Assembly (NCBI RefSeq): GCF_004745525.1
Contig: NZ_RKLY01000029.1
Location: forward strand, 1 to 32,869
Direction: 5' to 3'
Source: Companilactobacillus suantsaicola
GTDB lineage: Bacteria > Bacillota > Bacilli > Lactobacillales > Lactobacillaceae
Length of the DNA stretch: 32,869 nt
Shown piece after piece: positions 9,534 through 18,206 of the stretch. The first letter of the stretch is position 1; each line of letters opens with the position of its first letter. Below the pieces are notes generated by a model. It worked only from the letters and a program-made list of their open reading frames with translations. It did not search any database and was not told where the DNA came from. The position numbers and the translations under genes were made by a program.

Positions 9534-9562
9534 ATAATACAGGCAACTGCATTTTTCGTCAA
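9534..9562 (-). promoter_or_regulatory. Promoter of carAB
   Basis: On the minus strand TTGACG (9557-9562) and TATTAT (9534-9539) are separated by exactly 17 nt, a near-consensus sigma-A promoter. Initiation would fall near 9527, leaving a leader of about 235 nt that contains both attenuators. Confidence 0.8.
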
Positions 9563-9567
9563 TAGGG

Positions 9568-10476
9568 TTATTTTAGAAAAATGTGTTCCCGATGGTACTG
9601 TAAATATTTCTTATTAGGTGAATATTGGTAATTCATGTGAATTTTTCTATTCTGATATTTATTTAATAATTTATTGATTTCACTATCTGGTGAACTAACC
9701 GGCGATATAACGATATGACCGTTATCATTGAAGGTAAAATAACCTTCTGTAAAAGCCTGAGCAAGTTTTTTTGTGAAACAAATACCGTTACGTGGGTCGA
9801 GACGAATTTCTTTATCTTTTTCCCAAGGTACTATTCTGGTAGCAACGAGCTCATCTTCATTTACTGGTCCTGCAACGGCGGATTTATAACGGTAGTTGAA
9901 TTTCACTTTGTCCGCGAAAAATTTTTGAACGGCAGCATAAGTTTTAACCCCTTTGACTTCATCATTGATAAAGTAAAGTTCATTTTTCTCCGCTTGGTAA
10001 CATTTCACGGCAATTTCTTCTTCCTTTTCAGAAAGTTGCAGTAAATTAGACATCTCGACTTGTCGATTTAATAATCCGAAATAATCTTTTTTATTTATTT
10101 GAGTAATGCCATTCATGTTAAAGAAGTTCGACCACTTACCCTTAAACTTACGGAAAGTCCAATCAAAGGTGCGGAGGTTTTGTTTCATCAGACGATGTGA
10201 GAAGAGATAAGGCCGTTTTATTGTCACAATATCGTTGCCAGTCCTTGGATCCTGTCCGACAACTTCGCCAAATTCACCGGCTCCATACAAATAAAATTCA
10301 TTTCCCCACTCCGAAGCACTACCAGAACGGCGATAAATTATTCGGTCTCCTTCGTGTAGTTGGTTATTGTTGCGGTTTTGATAGCTATAGTATTTGAAAT
10401 CTACATCATTATGTTCGGGACTGGAGCTAGAATCGATGATGAAGTAGTTAGTTTGGGAGTTCTTATTTTGACTCAT
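9568..10476 (-). CDS. HNH-family protein with degenerate active site
   Basis: The 302-residue protein has an N-terminal region (about 42-95) starting EGDRIIYRRSGSAS, then FYLYGAGEFGEV, a beta-rich stretch of the kind found in front of HNH domains in restriction-like proteins. The C-terminal region (about 195-300) aligns by eye with the HNH_2 type: RIVPW, RLDPRNG (N230), then a Phe after a leucine-rich helix, and a closing YLQYHRE motif. The first expected histidine, in AHIxPW, is R214, and the second, in LHxxFD, is A239, so nuclease activity may be lost. The start at 10476 uses the ribosome binding site GAGGAAGTG; a GTG at 10485 is closer to it but less well spaced. It is divergent from the helicase gene, 83 bp away, suggesting a linked role in DNA defence or repair. 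Confidence 0.7.
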   Translation of the reverse strand: MSQNKNSQTNYFIIDSSSSPEHNDVDFKYYSYQNRNNNQLHEGDRIIYRRSGSASEWGNEFYLYGAGEFGEVVGQDPRTGNDIVTIKRPYLFSHRLMKQNLRTFDWTFRKFKGKWSNFFNMNGITQINKKDYFGLLNRQVEMSNLLQLSEKEEEIAVKCYQAEKNELYFINDEVKGVKTYAAVQKFFADKVKFNYRYKSAVAGPVNEDELVATRIVPWEKDKEIRLDPRNGICFTKKLAQAFTEGYFTFNDNGHIVISPVSSPDSEINKLLNKYQNRKIHMNYQYSPNKKYLQYHREHIFLK

Positions 10477-10559
10477 AAAATTCACTTCCTCTACTTTTCA
10501 TTGTACATCATGCTTCTGATATACTTGTCTAGAACAATTACTAATCGGAAGTGAAACAA

Positions 10560-13445
10560 ATGGACACGAATTTTGAAATCAGCCAGGGACTCAATTTTGG
10601 TTTTATCGACAATTCAACGCAATCATTAGCTCGTTACCAACCAGCCTTGATCACCAACCAAAATGGAACAGTTCTTGACACTTTAGAAGATGAGTTGAGA
10701 AACTCTGAATCATTTACAATTGCAGTCGCCTTCATTACTTTGGGCGGCTTATTAGATTTGAAAAGCACTTTAGCTGACCTGGCGATTCACGGTGTCCATG
10801 GAAAACTTATCACTTCAACTTACTTAGGTTTCAACAATCCTAAAGTATTTGAAGATTTACTACAAATTCCTAATCTTGATGTCAAAATCCTAGAACAATC
10901 TGGATTTCATACGAAGGCCTATTATTTTAAGCACAAAAATTTTGAAAGTGCCTTAATTGGCAGCTCTAATTTAACTCAAAATGCACTAAAAAAGAATTTT
11001 GAATGGAATTTACGAATCACTTCGACTGAACGTGGTGACGTGATTCAAGACATCAAAAATAAACTAGCTCAGCTTTGGCAACAAGCTACTCCGCTAACTC
11101 AATCATGGATCGACGATTATGCCAAAGACTGGCAGCCAAATTATTCAACTTTTCGAGCTAAGAAGAGTAATAAATCGCATAAAATTGTTCCTAACCAGAT
11201 GCAAGAAGCTGCACTAGAGGCCTTGAAAAATTTACGCAATCAAGAACATGCTAAAAAAGGCTTAGTCGTTGCGGCTACTGGAACTGGTAAAACTTATTTA
11301 GCCGCTTTTGATGTTCAGCAATTTCAACCGAAAAGATTATTATTTGTAGTTCACCGCGAACAGATTTTGCGCAAAGCAATGGCCAGTTTTAAAGAAGTTT
11401 TAGGTGGTCCCGACAGTGATTACGGAATTCTCAGTGGCACTCAAAAAGAAATGACCGCACGCTTTATCTTTGCGACGGTCAATATGGTTTCGAAAAAGTC
11501 TATTCGTGAACAACTGGGAGCACAAGCTTTTGACTACATTATCATCGACGAAGCTCATCGGGTCAGCCAAAATCAATTGGGTGAAAAAGAGTCAATGTAC
11601 CAGCGCTTGATGAATTTTTACAAGCCTGAGTTTATGCTTGGCATGACCGCCACTCCTGAACGAACTGACGGAACCAACGTCTACAAATATTTCGACTATC
11701 ATTTAGCTTATGAAATTTCATTACTTGATTCATTGGACAACAATTTGCTTGTTCCCTTTCACTACATTGGCGTGATCGACTACGAAAAAGACGGTGAAGT
11801 TATCGACGACAAAACTAGTTTGAAACACTTAGTGTCCGACGAACGGGTCAACTATATCATCGACAAAACTAATTACTATGGTCCAAGAAATGCGGACGTA
11901 CATGGTTTGATCTTCGTTAGTCGGATCGTTGAAGGACAGGAATTAGCTGTCAAGCTTAGCAATAAAGGTATCAACGCTCAATTTGTTTCCGCTGAAGATA
12001 CAGTTGAAAGTCGTGAACAAGCCGTTCGCAAATTAACTGACGGTAAATTGCAATACATCATTACCGTCGATATTTTTAACGAAGGTGTCGACATCCCGAT
12101 TCTCAATCAAATCATCATGATGCGACCTACAAAATCCAGCATCATTTTTCTCCAACAATTAGGACGCGGACTCCGCAAATTTCCCCACAAAGATTTTGTT
12201 ACCGTATTAGATTTCATTGGTAATTATGATGAAAATTATTTGATTCCAATGGCTTTTGACCGCACACATACTAGTAACAAAGAGAAGATCATCAAACAAA
12301 TTGTCAGCCCTAATATCTCCGGCGTTTCTACAATTAATTTTGAAGAAATCGCTCGCAATCGTATCCTAGACGCCGTTTCAAAAGCTCGTCTAAATGACAT
12401 GAGTCGCCTCAAAACCGCTTATCAAAGTCTTAAAGACAAAATCGGCCAACGTTCACCAATGTTATTGGACTTTGCTCAAAAAGGCAGCGTTGACGTACCC
12501 GATATTATCGAGAAATTCAAAACTATTTACGATATGCAAAATAAATTTGAATCCGACCAATCAAAGTTACTTACTAAAGAACAACATTCATATCTAAAAT
12601 TTATCTCCGCAGAGATCACCGTCTCCAAACGCCCAGTTGAAGCGTGGATTTTGAAAAAATTATTGACCAAGGACCGCTTAACCGACAAGCAAATTCTATC
12701 CTCACTTCAAGCCAAAAGCATTTTTTGCGATGAAGAAACTCTGACTAATGTGGCTTCCGTGTTAGACTTCACCTATTTCTCCAAAGTAAAACAAAAGAAA
12801 TACGGCCATATCTCATTAACCAATCACGCCAACCACGACTGGCAATTCTCTTCAGAATTCAAGCAAATGTTACAGTCAGCAACGTTTAAAAAATATTTTG
12901 AAGATGCCTTAGATGCAAAACTCTTCGACGTCCAACAAAATCCAGCAATCTATTACAATCGATTCACCATCGGTGAAAAATACTTCCGTTCAGATATTAT
13001 CAAAATGTTGAACTGGGAACACGAACCCAATTACATAAATATCGGTGGCTATGGACTAAGAGAAGATGGTCGTTTCCTACCAGTCTTCATTTCCTTAAAG
13101 AAAACTGAGCAGATTCAAAATAAGATAGTCTACAAAAACACCTTCCTAGACCGCTCAACTTTACCGCTGTTCTCTAAAAGCGGACGTTCAACTTCCAGTA
13201 CCACTGAACGTGAAATTCTAGAACATAAAAGTTTCGGGATGATCCAATTATTCGTAAGAAAATCCAACAACAATAGAATTGATGGCAAAGATTTCTACTA
13301 CCTGGGCTCAGCAAAGATTCTCACCGCAAAAGATATCGTAGAAGAAAATACCGACGGCAAACCAACCAAACTAGTTGAATTTACCCTTCGTTTGGAACAC
13401 GAATTGGATTTAGGTTTGTATCATTTTTTGACTGAAGGATCGTAA
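10560..13445 (+). CDS. PLD nuclease - superfamily II helicase - DUF3427 protein
   Basis: This 961-residue multidomain protein has three parts. The N-terminal phospholipase D-like domain has HTK with H117 and K119 and GSSNLT at 134-139, one HKD-type half site as in dimeric PLD nucleases. The superfamily II helicase core has motif I GTGKT with K244, DEAH at 330-333, the TATPER motif, and QQLGRGLR at 532-539. The C-terminal region (about 800-961), with IGGYGLREDGRFLPVFISLK, matches the DUF3427 type. Such proteins are annotated as DEAD/DEAH helicases in many Firmicutes and often sit near restriction genes; their function is unproven. The ATG at 10560 is preferred over a GTG at 10551 because GGAAGTG then lies 6-7 nt upstream. 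Codon use resembles the housekeeping neighbours rather than the AT-rich island that follows. Confidence 0.9.
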   Translation: MDTNFEISQGLNFGFIDNSTQSLARYQPALITNQNGTVLDTLEDELRNSESFTIAVAFITLGGLLDLKSTLADLAIHGVHGKLITSTYLGFNNPKVFEDLLQIPNLDVKILEQSGFHTKAYYFKHKNFESALIGSSNLTQNALKKNFEWNLRITSTERGDVIQDIKNKLAQLWQQATPLTQSWIDDYAKDWQPNYSTFRAKKSNKSHKIVPNQMQEAALEALKNLRNQEHAKKGLVVAATGTGKTYLAAFDVQQFQPKRLLFVVHREQILRKAMASFKEVLGGPDSDYGILSGTQKEMTARFIFATVNMVSKKSIREQLGAQAFDYIIIDEAHRVSQNQLGEKESMYQRLMNFYKPEFMLGMTATPERTDGTNVYKYFDYHLAYEISLLDSLDNNLLVPFHYIGVIDYEKDGEVIDDKTSLKHLVSDERVNYIIDKTNYYGPRNADVHGLIFVSRIVEGQELAVKLSNKGINAQFVSAEDTVESREQAVRKLTDGKLQYIITVDIFNEGVDIPILNQIIMMRPTKSSIIFLQQLGRGLRKFPHKDFVTVLDFIGNYDENYLIPMAFDRTHTSNKEKIIKQIVSPNISGVSTINFEEIARNRILDAVSKARLNDMSRLKTAYQSLKDKIGQRSPMLLDFAQKGSVDVPDIIEKFKTIYDMQNKFESDQSKLLTKEQHSYLKFISAEITVSKRPVEAWILKKLLTKDRLTDKQILSSLQAKSIFCDEETLTNVASVLDFTYFSKVKQKKYGHISLTNHANHDWQFSSEFKQMLQSATFKKYFEDALDAKLFDVQQNPAIYYNRFTIGEKYFRSDIIKMLNWEHEPNYINIGGYGLREDGRFLPVFISLKKTEQIQNKIVYKNTFLDRSTLPLFSKSGRSTSSTTEREILEHKSFGMIQLFVRKSNNNRIDGKDFYYLGSAKILTAKDIVEENTDGKPTKLVEFTLRLEHELDLGLYHFLTEGS

Positions 13446-13796
13446 ACATCCACCCTAGGAGAGTTCCACACCACACACCCCCTTAGCAAAGAACTGCCAA
13501 TCGCTATCTGTTATATTTTATTTCTTGAACGGATCAATATATTCTCTTTTACTTATACTGTCTCTAAATTTATCTTCTGTTTCTTACTCTCTTATATATT
13601 TCGCTCTAGTCTTCTGACATAAGCCGACAGCATTAACAAAAAATCCTTTCGATCAAAGGTTCCTATTCCCATAATTACATTTCAAATTAGCATGTCTCTC
13701 GTGAATTATTGCTGCAAACACGACCCCATAAAAAAATATATTCTGAATCCGCTCTATTCCAATAACAGCATATTGCACTAATATAATCTTTTAATA
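13446..13796. other. Gene-poor junction with possible decayed coding remnants
   Basis: This 351-bp AT-rich gap separates the helicase from the methyltransferase. On the minus strand an open frame near 13665-13780 reads ...AVIGIERIQNIFFYGV... and ends in CNYGNRNL. It is followed in another frame by MGIGTFDRKDFLLMLSAYV... to a stop near 13600. Together they look like a small gene split by a frameshift, but I do not recognise the family and neither part has a clear ribosome binding site. No convincing terminator for the helicase is visible. It marks the left edge of the island. Confidence 0.35.
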
Positions 13797-15035
13797 CTAT
13801 TTATATATTTTAGTAATTGCCCTTGCTATTTTCTCACTTAAAATCGGAGGAACCGCATTTCCTATTTGCTTATATGCCTCAGTTCTAGACGTTTCAAAAT
13901 AAAAATCATCTGAAAATCCTTGAATTCTAGCTGCCTCTCTAACCGTTATAGATCTATTTTGATTGATATCAGGATGAATATAATGGTGCCCATCCTTGGC
14001 TATATGAGCGACTATGGTGTACGATGGCTTTTCCCATGACAAAGACTTATAACGATCCAAAAACTTATCCGTATGTTTGTGCGTCTGTAATTTTGGATCT
14101 AATTCATCGTAAGTTAAATTTTTACCATGATTCTTTGCATTCACAACCAATCTATATATCTTTAAATCATTTTCATTATTCGGTCTAGCAATATTTAACG
14201 TCAAAGGAATATTTTTATCTCTTCTATAGTGTTTACTGATATATTTATTTTCAGATTTTGTATATTCATTATTTATTTGACCAGCATTTAAAAATGGCAT
14301 ATCTGCTAATGCAGTTTTTAAATCTACCGACTGTTCCTTTTGACCATTAAGATATATAAAGAAATTATCAATATTTTTTTTCTCTCTAATAGGCGTGCCA
14401 AATATTATTATTCTCTCTCTAGTTTGAGGAACTCCAAACTCAGCTGTATTAACGATATTAAATTTAAAATCATATCCTACCTCATTAAATTCTTTTTTCA
14501 TTTTTGGCAAAAGTAACCGGTCATCACTATCTTTAAATGATAATAGGCCCTTAACATTCTCAAAAACAAAAAAACTAGGTCTATATCGTTTTAAAAAAGC
14601 TATGTAGTATCTATACAAGTAAATACGCTTATCAGTTTTTTTCTTATACGCATTTCTGGCCCGCCCTATAGTAGAATACGCTTGACATGGTGGGCCTCCA
14701 ATCACACCTGAAATCTTTCCATTCACTGATGTGTCGATTTCTTTAAAAATATACTCTAAATTTCTCTCATTTATTTCTTCATTGATGGTATTATCTAAAA
14801 TCCTTTTAGGAATATTACTATTCAAATCATCAACAGATAAATTATCATTGAGAAATTCATAATATAATTTACTTTTTTTGTTTCTTTTTAAGTAATAATA
14901 TATATCCCTTAATCTTAAGGTTTCACTTGCAGATTCATCCATTTCAACATGCTTTATAATTTTAAAATTTGAATTTCTGAATCCCTCAGTTAGCCCTCCA
15001 GCACCAGAAAAAAGATCAATAATTTTTAATTTCAT
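13797..15035 (-). CDS. DNA cytosine-5 methyltransferase of the GHKL ATPase pair
   Basis: The 412-residue enzyme transfers methyl groups from S-adenosylmethionine to cytosine C5. Canonical motifs occur in order: motif I DLFSGAGGLTEGF (7-19), motif IV GGPPCQAYS with catalytic C117, motif VI FENVKG (E159, N160), motif VIII QTRERIIIFG, then a short target-recognition region, SITVREAARIQGF, and motif X YKQIGNAVPP near the C-terminus. The protein appears intact. Its target cannot be read from sequence. The start codon lies 12 nt behind the ATPase gene, so the two form an operon. Base composition is clearly more AT-rich than carAB or sbcCD, suggesting acquisition. No restriction endonuclease gene lies directly beside it. 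Confidence 0.95.
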   Translation of the reverse strand: MKLKIIDLFSGAGGLTEGFRNSNFKIIKHVEMDESASETLRLRDIYYYLKRNKKSKLYYEFLNDNLSVDDLNSNIPKRILDNTINEEINERNLEYIFKEIDTSVNGKISGVIGGPPCQAYSTIGRARNAYKKKTDKRIYLYRYYIAFLKRYRPSFFVFENVKGLLSFKDSDDRLLLPKMKKEFNEVGYDFKFNIVNTAEFGVPQTRERIIIFGTPIREKKNIDNFFIYLNGQKEQSVDLKTALADMPFLNAGQINNEYTKSENKYISKHYRRDKNIPLTLNIARPNNENDLKIYRLVVNAKNHGKNLTYDELDPKLQTHKHTDKFLDRYKSLSWEKPSYTIVAHIAKDGHHYIHPDINQNRSITVREAARIQGFSDDFYFETSRTEAYKQIGNAVPPILSEKIARAITKIYK

Positions 15036-15047
15036 ATTTTAATTCCT

Positions 15048-17267
15048 TTACTGTCCTAAAATAGTTCTCAAAGCTGAACTAATATTCAAAAAAACTATTA
15101 TATTTTGCTCTAAAGATTTAAGATTATCAGGATTAATAGCATGTTCCGGATCATGTGATCCTAGATTAGTCCTATCCAATTTTTCTTTAAACTTGGAACC
15201 ACTCTTTTTAAAATCATCTGTATATGTCAACAGATTAAAAAGATTATTTGCTTCATTATTTGATAAATTCATTCCTTTTAGAATTTTTCTTCTTATATTT
15301 TCTTCTAATGCAAAATTGACTATATCTTCTACGCCATTTAATCCAGATCGCACTTTTTCAATTTTTATGCCTTTAGTTATAGATTGATTTGCTGTAATCA
15401 CTTTTCTGACTTCAATTTCAATTAATGGTCGCATAGCGCTGGAAACCACATAATCAAATTTACCATCAATCCACAAAATATTTATCTGTTCAATTAAATT
15501 AATAGTAACATCATTACTGTCTTCTGATTGAAATTTATAATATTTATTTTCGGTTAATGGAAAGAGTTCTTTTCTAGAGGCCAAACCTTTGGCTGGATCA
15601 AATATATTCAAATTAAGAATATCTGTTGCCTCTTTATCAGCGGTTCTAATCGTAATTTTTATCTCATGAGGTACACTTTGGGATTGTAAATTATTATTAG
15701 CCAACTTTTCGCCAAAACATATATATTCCAAATTATTAGATTGTACTCTTTCTCCATTACCATTAACACCATATTCAACAAATTCAGTAACATCAATATT
15801 CTTATTAATAGGTGCCTTTTGTGGCTTCTTTTTGAAAACTATTTTCGGTTTCTCATTATTGTGCTGTTTACTAGCTTGATCTCCAACGCCACCTTTTTCT
15901 TTATTACTATCTTTAATATTTCCACTTTTATTGACCATTTCTTTTTCATTATTTATTTTTTTATCGTTTTTTTGGTCATTTTTTGATTTTAAAAATCTTT
16001 TTTGAGGCTCATCTATGTCATCAGATATCGCTTCTTTTTTATTAACTCCCGCATTTCTTTTTAGGATACTAATTAATCCAGTTCCAACATTTTTTCTTTC
16101 TTTATTAATTTCTTCAATTAATTGAAGAATCAACTTTTTAAATACTAAAAAATTCCTTGTGTTTTTCTTTAATCCCTCCCTATTAGTGGTTTCTCGTAAT
16201 ATGTATTCGGATTCCTTAGATAATTCTATGATTCCAACCGTTTGCTTATTAGACATCTTACTTGACTCATTTCTAGAGGAGTTTTCCAATTCCAGCCAAT
16301 CGTTGGATCCAAATCCAAATATTTTAAATTCGTTTCTATATATATTAAATCCTAAAGAATATGACAAGAACCTCTTTCTAATATCACTTCTCTTAAGACT
16401 ACCAACTTTTTCGTATAAGTTCGACACATTTGGAACTTTAGGAGAATAGAAATGGTATACTTTCAAAGATAAATCACCAAAGTGCTTAATAATGTTTATA
16501 TTATCATCACTATTAATAAATTTATTCAGTTTATCAGATACTTCATTACTTAATAATTCTTCTTCATCACCTAGGCCAACATTTACTACCTTTTTTAGTT
16601 TCAAGTCTTTATTTTTATCAGAACACAGTGTAAAGTTTGCTCTTAAGGTTGAATACTTGATTCCCTCCTCGAAAGGAATCAGATTTTCCTGACTTCCTTC
16701 ATTTGAAATGATTTTAATCTTGATGGAACTATCCAACACTAAATTTTCAAGGTCTCTTCTTATTAGAGCCGTATCAATTATTTCTGGAATAATATCTGTG
16801 ATTATTATCTCTGTACCACTTTCTTCGCCTTCACTATTAGGAGAAACACTTATGGGCACCCTATAACTTTCTACATTACTTACACTAGATAAATCATTAC
16901 TGTTCAATTCAAAGATTTGTATTCTTTTTTCTGTTACAGTTTTAACTTTTAAACGCTTTCCCAATGCAAATAGAGTAAATCGTCCTATTCCTTTTCCACC
17001 GAGCATATCATGATTTCCCTTTTTAACACTTGTCCCCGCGATAAACCAAGTATCTTTTAAACTACTTATCCCATTTCCATCATCCTTTATTACAATTTTT
17101 TTTGGAAAATTACCAAAATCAATTACCACCTCAGATGCCCCTGCATCTTTTGCATTCTTTATTTGTTCAGATAACACAACTGAGTAGTTTTCTGTAAGGT
17201 CTCTACCCAAAACTTCAGTAATAATATTTGGTGCAAATGAAAAGGTTTCTTCTTTTTCTAAATCCAT
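15048..17267 (-). CDS. GHKL (Hsp90/MORC-like) ATPase with HEPN-like C-terminus
   Basis: The 739-residue protein starts with a GHKL ATPase domain. The N-box is SEQIKNAKDA with E34, N38 and D41, the G1 box is KDDGNGI (D62, G64, G66), and the G2 box is GGKGIGRFT (90-98). The following region (about 130-400) may hold an S5-like transducer. Residues about 405-490 form a Lys/Asn/Glu-rich low-complexity linker. The C-terminal part contains FDYVVSSAMRPLIEIEVRK and, at 699-705, RTNLGSH, an R-x5-H pattern in a helical context as in HEPN domains. Genes for MutL/MORC-like ATPases beside cytosine methyltransferases are known from predicted restriction-modification operons; an effector role here is inference. 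The start ATG follows GGGGGG with a suitable spacer. Confidence 0.85.
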   Translation of the reverse strand: MDLEKEETFSFAPNIITEVLGRDLTENYSVVLSEQIKNAKDAGASEVVIDFGNFPKKIVIKDDGNGISSLKDTWFIAGTSVKKGNHDMLGGKGIGRFTLFALGKRLKVKTVTEKRIQIFELNSNDLSSVSNVESYRVPISVSPNSEGEESGTEIIITDIIPEIIDTALIRRDLENLVLDSSIKIKIISNEGSQENLIPFEEGIKYSTLRANFTLCSDKNKDLKLKKVVNVGLGDEEELLSNEVSDKLNKFINSDDNINIIKHFGDLSLKVYHFYSPKVPNVSNLYEKVGSLKRSDIRKRFLSYSLGFNIYRNEFKIFGFGSNDWLELENSSRNESSKMSNKQTVGIIELSKESEYILRETTNREGLKKNTRNFLVFKKLILQLIEEINKERKNVGTGLISILKRNAGVNKKEAISDDIDEPQKRFLKSKNDQKNDKKINNEKEMVNKSGNIKDSNKEKGGVGDQASKQHNNEKPKIVFKKKPQKAPINKNIDVTEFVEYGVNGNGERVQSNNLEYICFGEKLANNNLQSQSVPHEIKITIRTADKEATDILNLNIFDPAKGLASRKELFPLTENKYYKFQSEDSNDVTINLIEQINILWIDGKFDYVVSSAMRPLIEIEVRKVITANQSITKGIKIEKVRSGLNGVEDIVNFALEENIRRKILKGMNLSNNEANNLFNLLTYTDDFKKSGSKFKEKLDRTNLGSHDPEHAINPDNLKSLEQNIIVFLNISSALRTILGQ

Positions 17268-17399
17268 TATATATCCCCCCTATTTTAATCTAGTATTCCT
17301 AACCAAATTATACTTTATAATCTAAAGGTCGAAAGCACAAAAATGAACCTAAACGCCATGACTGTTGAAGTAAGACAATTAAATATAGAATTTTTGATA

Positions 17400-18111
17400 T
17401 TACGAAGCATTATCTAAGAGTCTGATAAGGCCACTAGGTAATGCTTTTATAAATTCATTGAAAATCATATCCAATACGGTGGAATCCATGGCCAGTTTTC
17501 TAGCTAGACCATTAATACTCTTCTTTAACCAATTAAGTGCATTCGTAATATCGATATTAAGCAAGTTTCCTCCATAGTCGTAAAAGATGTCTCCGAGCGT
17601 TCGCTCGTCAATATTTTTCCTTTGACTTAGAGCCAGAATGTCATATGCAAGTGAAACGACAGCCATATGACCACACAAATCCATCATAACTTTGAATCTG
17701 TGTTTTATCGAATTGAAGGTATTGTTTAGCTACTTTAAAATAACTCTCAATTTGCCAACATCTTCCATACATTTGAACGATTTGATCATATCTTAAATTC
17801 ATTTTAGTAGTACCCAGAACCAAATAATTATCTTTATCTCCACGTTTAGTTACAAAAACTAACTTAACCGGAATATCATGACCGTCAACGTTAAAGATAA
17901 CTACTGAACTATAAAGGTATTTCTCTTTTGACGACCATTTACTTCGACAAAGGATGTCATAAAGTATTTTTACATTCATAAGACGACCGCAATAGCGGAA
18001 GTAAACCTTTTCAGTTTTCTTTGACATTCCAATACCGTGGAGGTCACGTTTGAGCAATTCTGAAAATATATGTGGACATGAATACTCCTTTGTATGTTTG
18101 GTTTTGGCGAC
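17400..18111 (-). pseudogene. IS4-type transposase remnant, truncated and frameshifted
   Basis: Reading leftwards, open sequence begins abruptly after a TAA near 18112 with VAKTKHTKEYSCPHIFSELL and continues as LKRDLHGIGMSKKTEKVYFRY. This corresponds to the middle of an IS4-family DDE transposase, so the N-terminal half is missing. Near 17670 the frame shifts: IQSYDG continues as LCGHMAVVSLAYDILAL only after changing frame, and the second part ends at 17400. In the C-terminal YREK signature the tract reads YGRCWQIESYFKVAK, with Cys where Arg is expected. Truncation, frameshift and this substitution together mean the element is dead. No terminal inverted repeats were recognised. It lies between the two methyltransferase modules and may record how they were joined. 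Confidence 0.85.
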
Positions 18112-18160
18112 TTAATTATACAGGCGTGAGTGATTTCATGTCTATTTTTATACAATAAAA

Positions 18161-18187
18161 CCCCGGCAAGCCGGGGTTATTTTTTAA
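18161..18187. terminator. Terminator behind the second methyltransferase gene
   Basis: The perfect stem CCCCGG-CAAG-CCGGGG is flanked by A/T runs on both sides, so it can act in both directions. It lies 20-46 nt beyond the leftward methyltransferase stop codon at 18207. Confidence 0.85.
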
Positions 18188-18206
18188 TATATTTATCTTT
18201 CAACCT

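Noticed and set aside
15193-16692. Several rightward open frames opposite the GHKL ATPase gene
   Set aside because: Ile/Phe/Leu-rich antisense shadows of an AT-rich gene; no ribosome binding sites or domain motifs.
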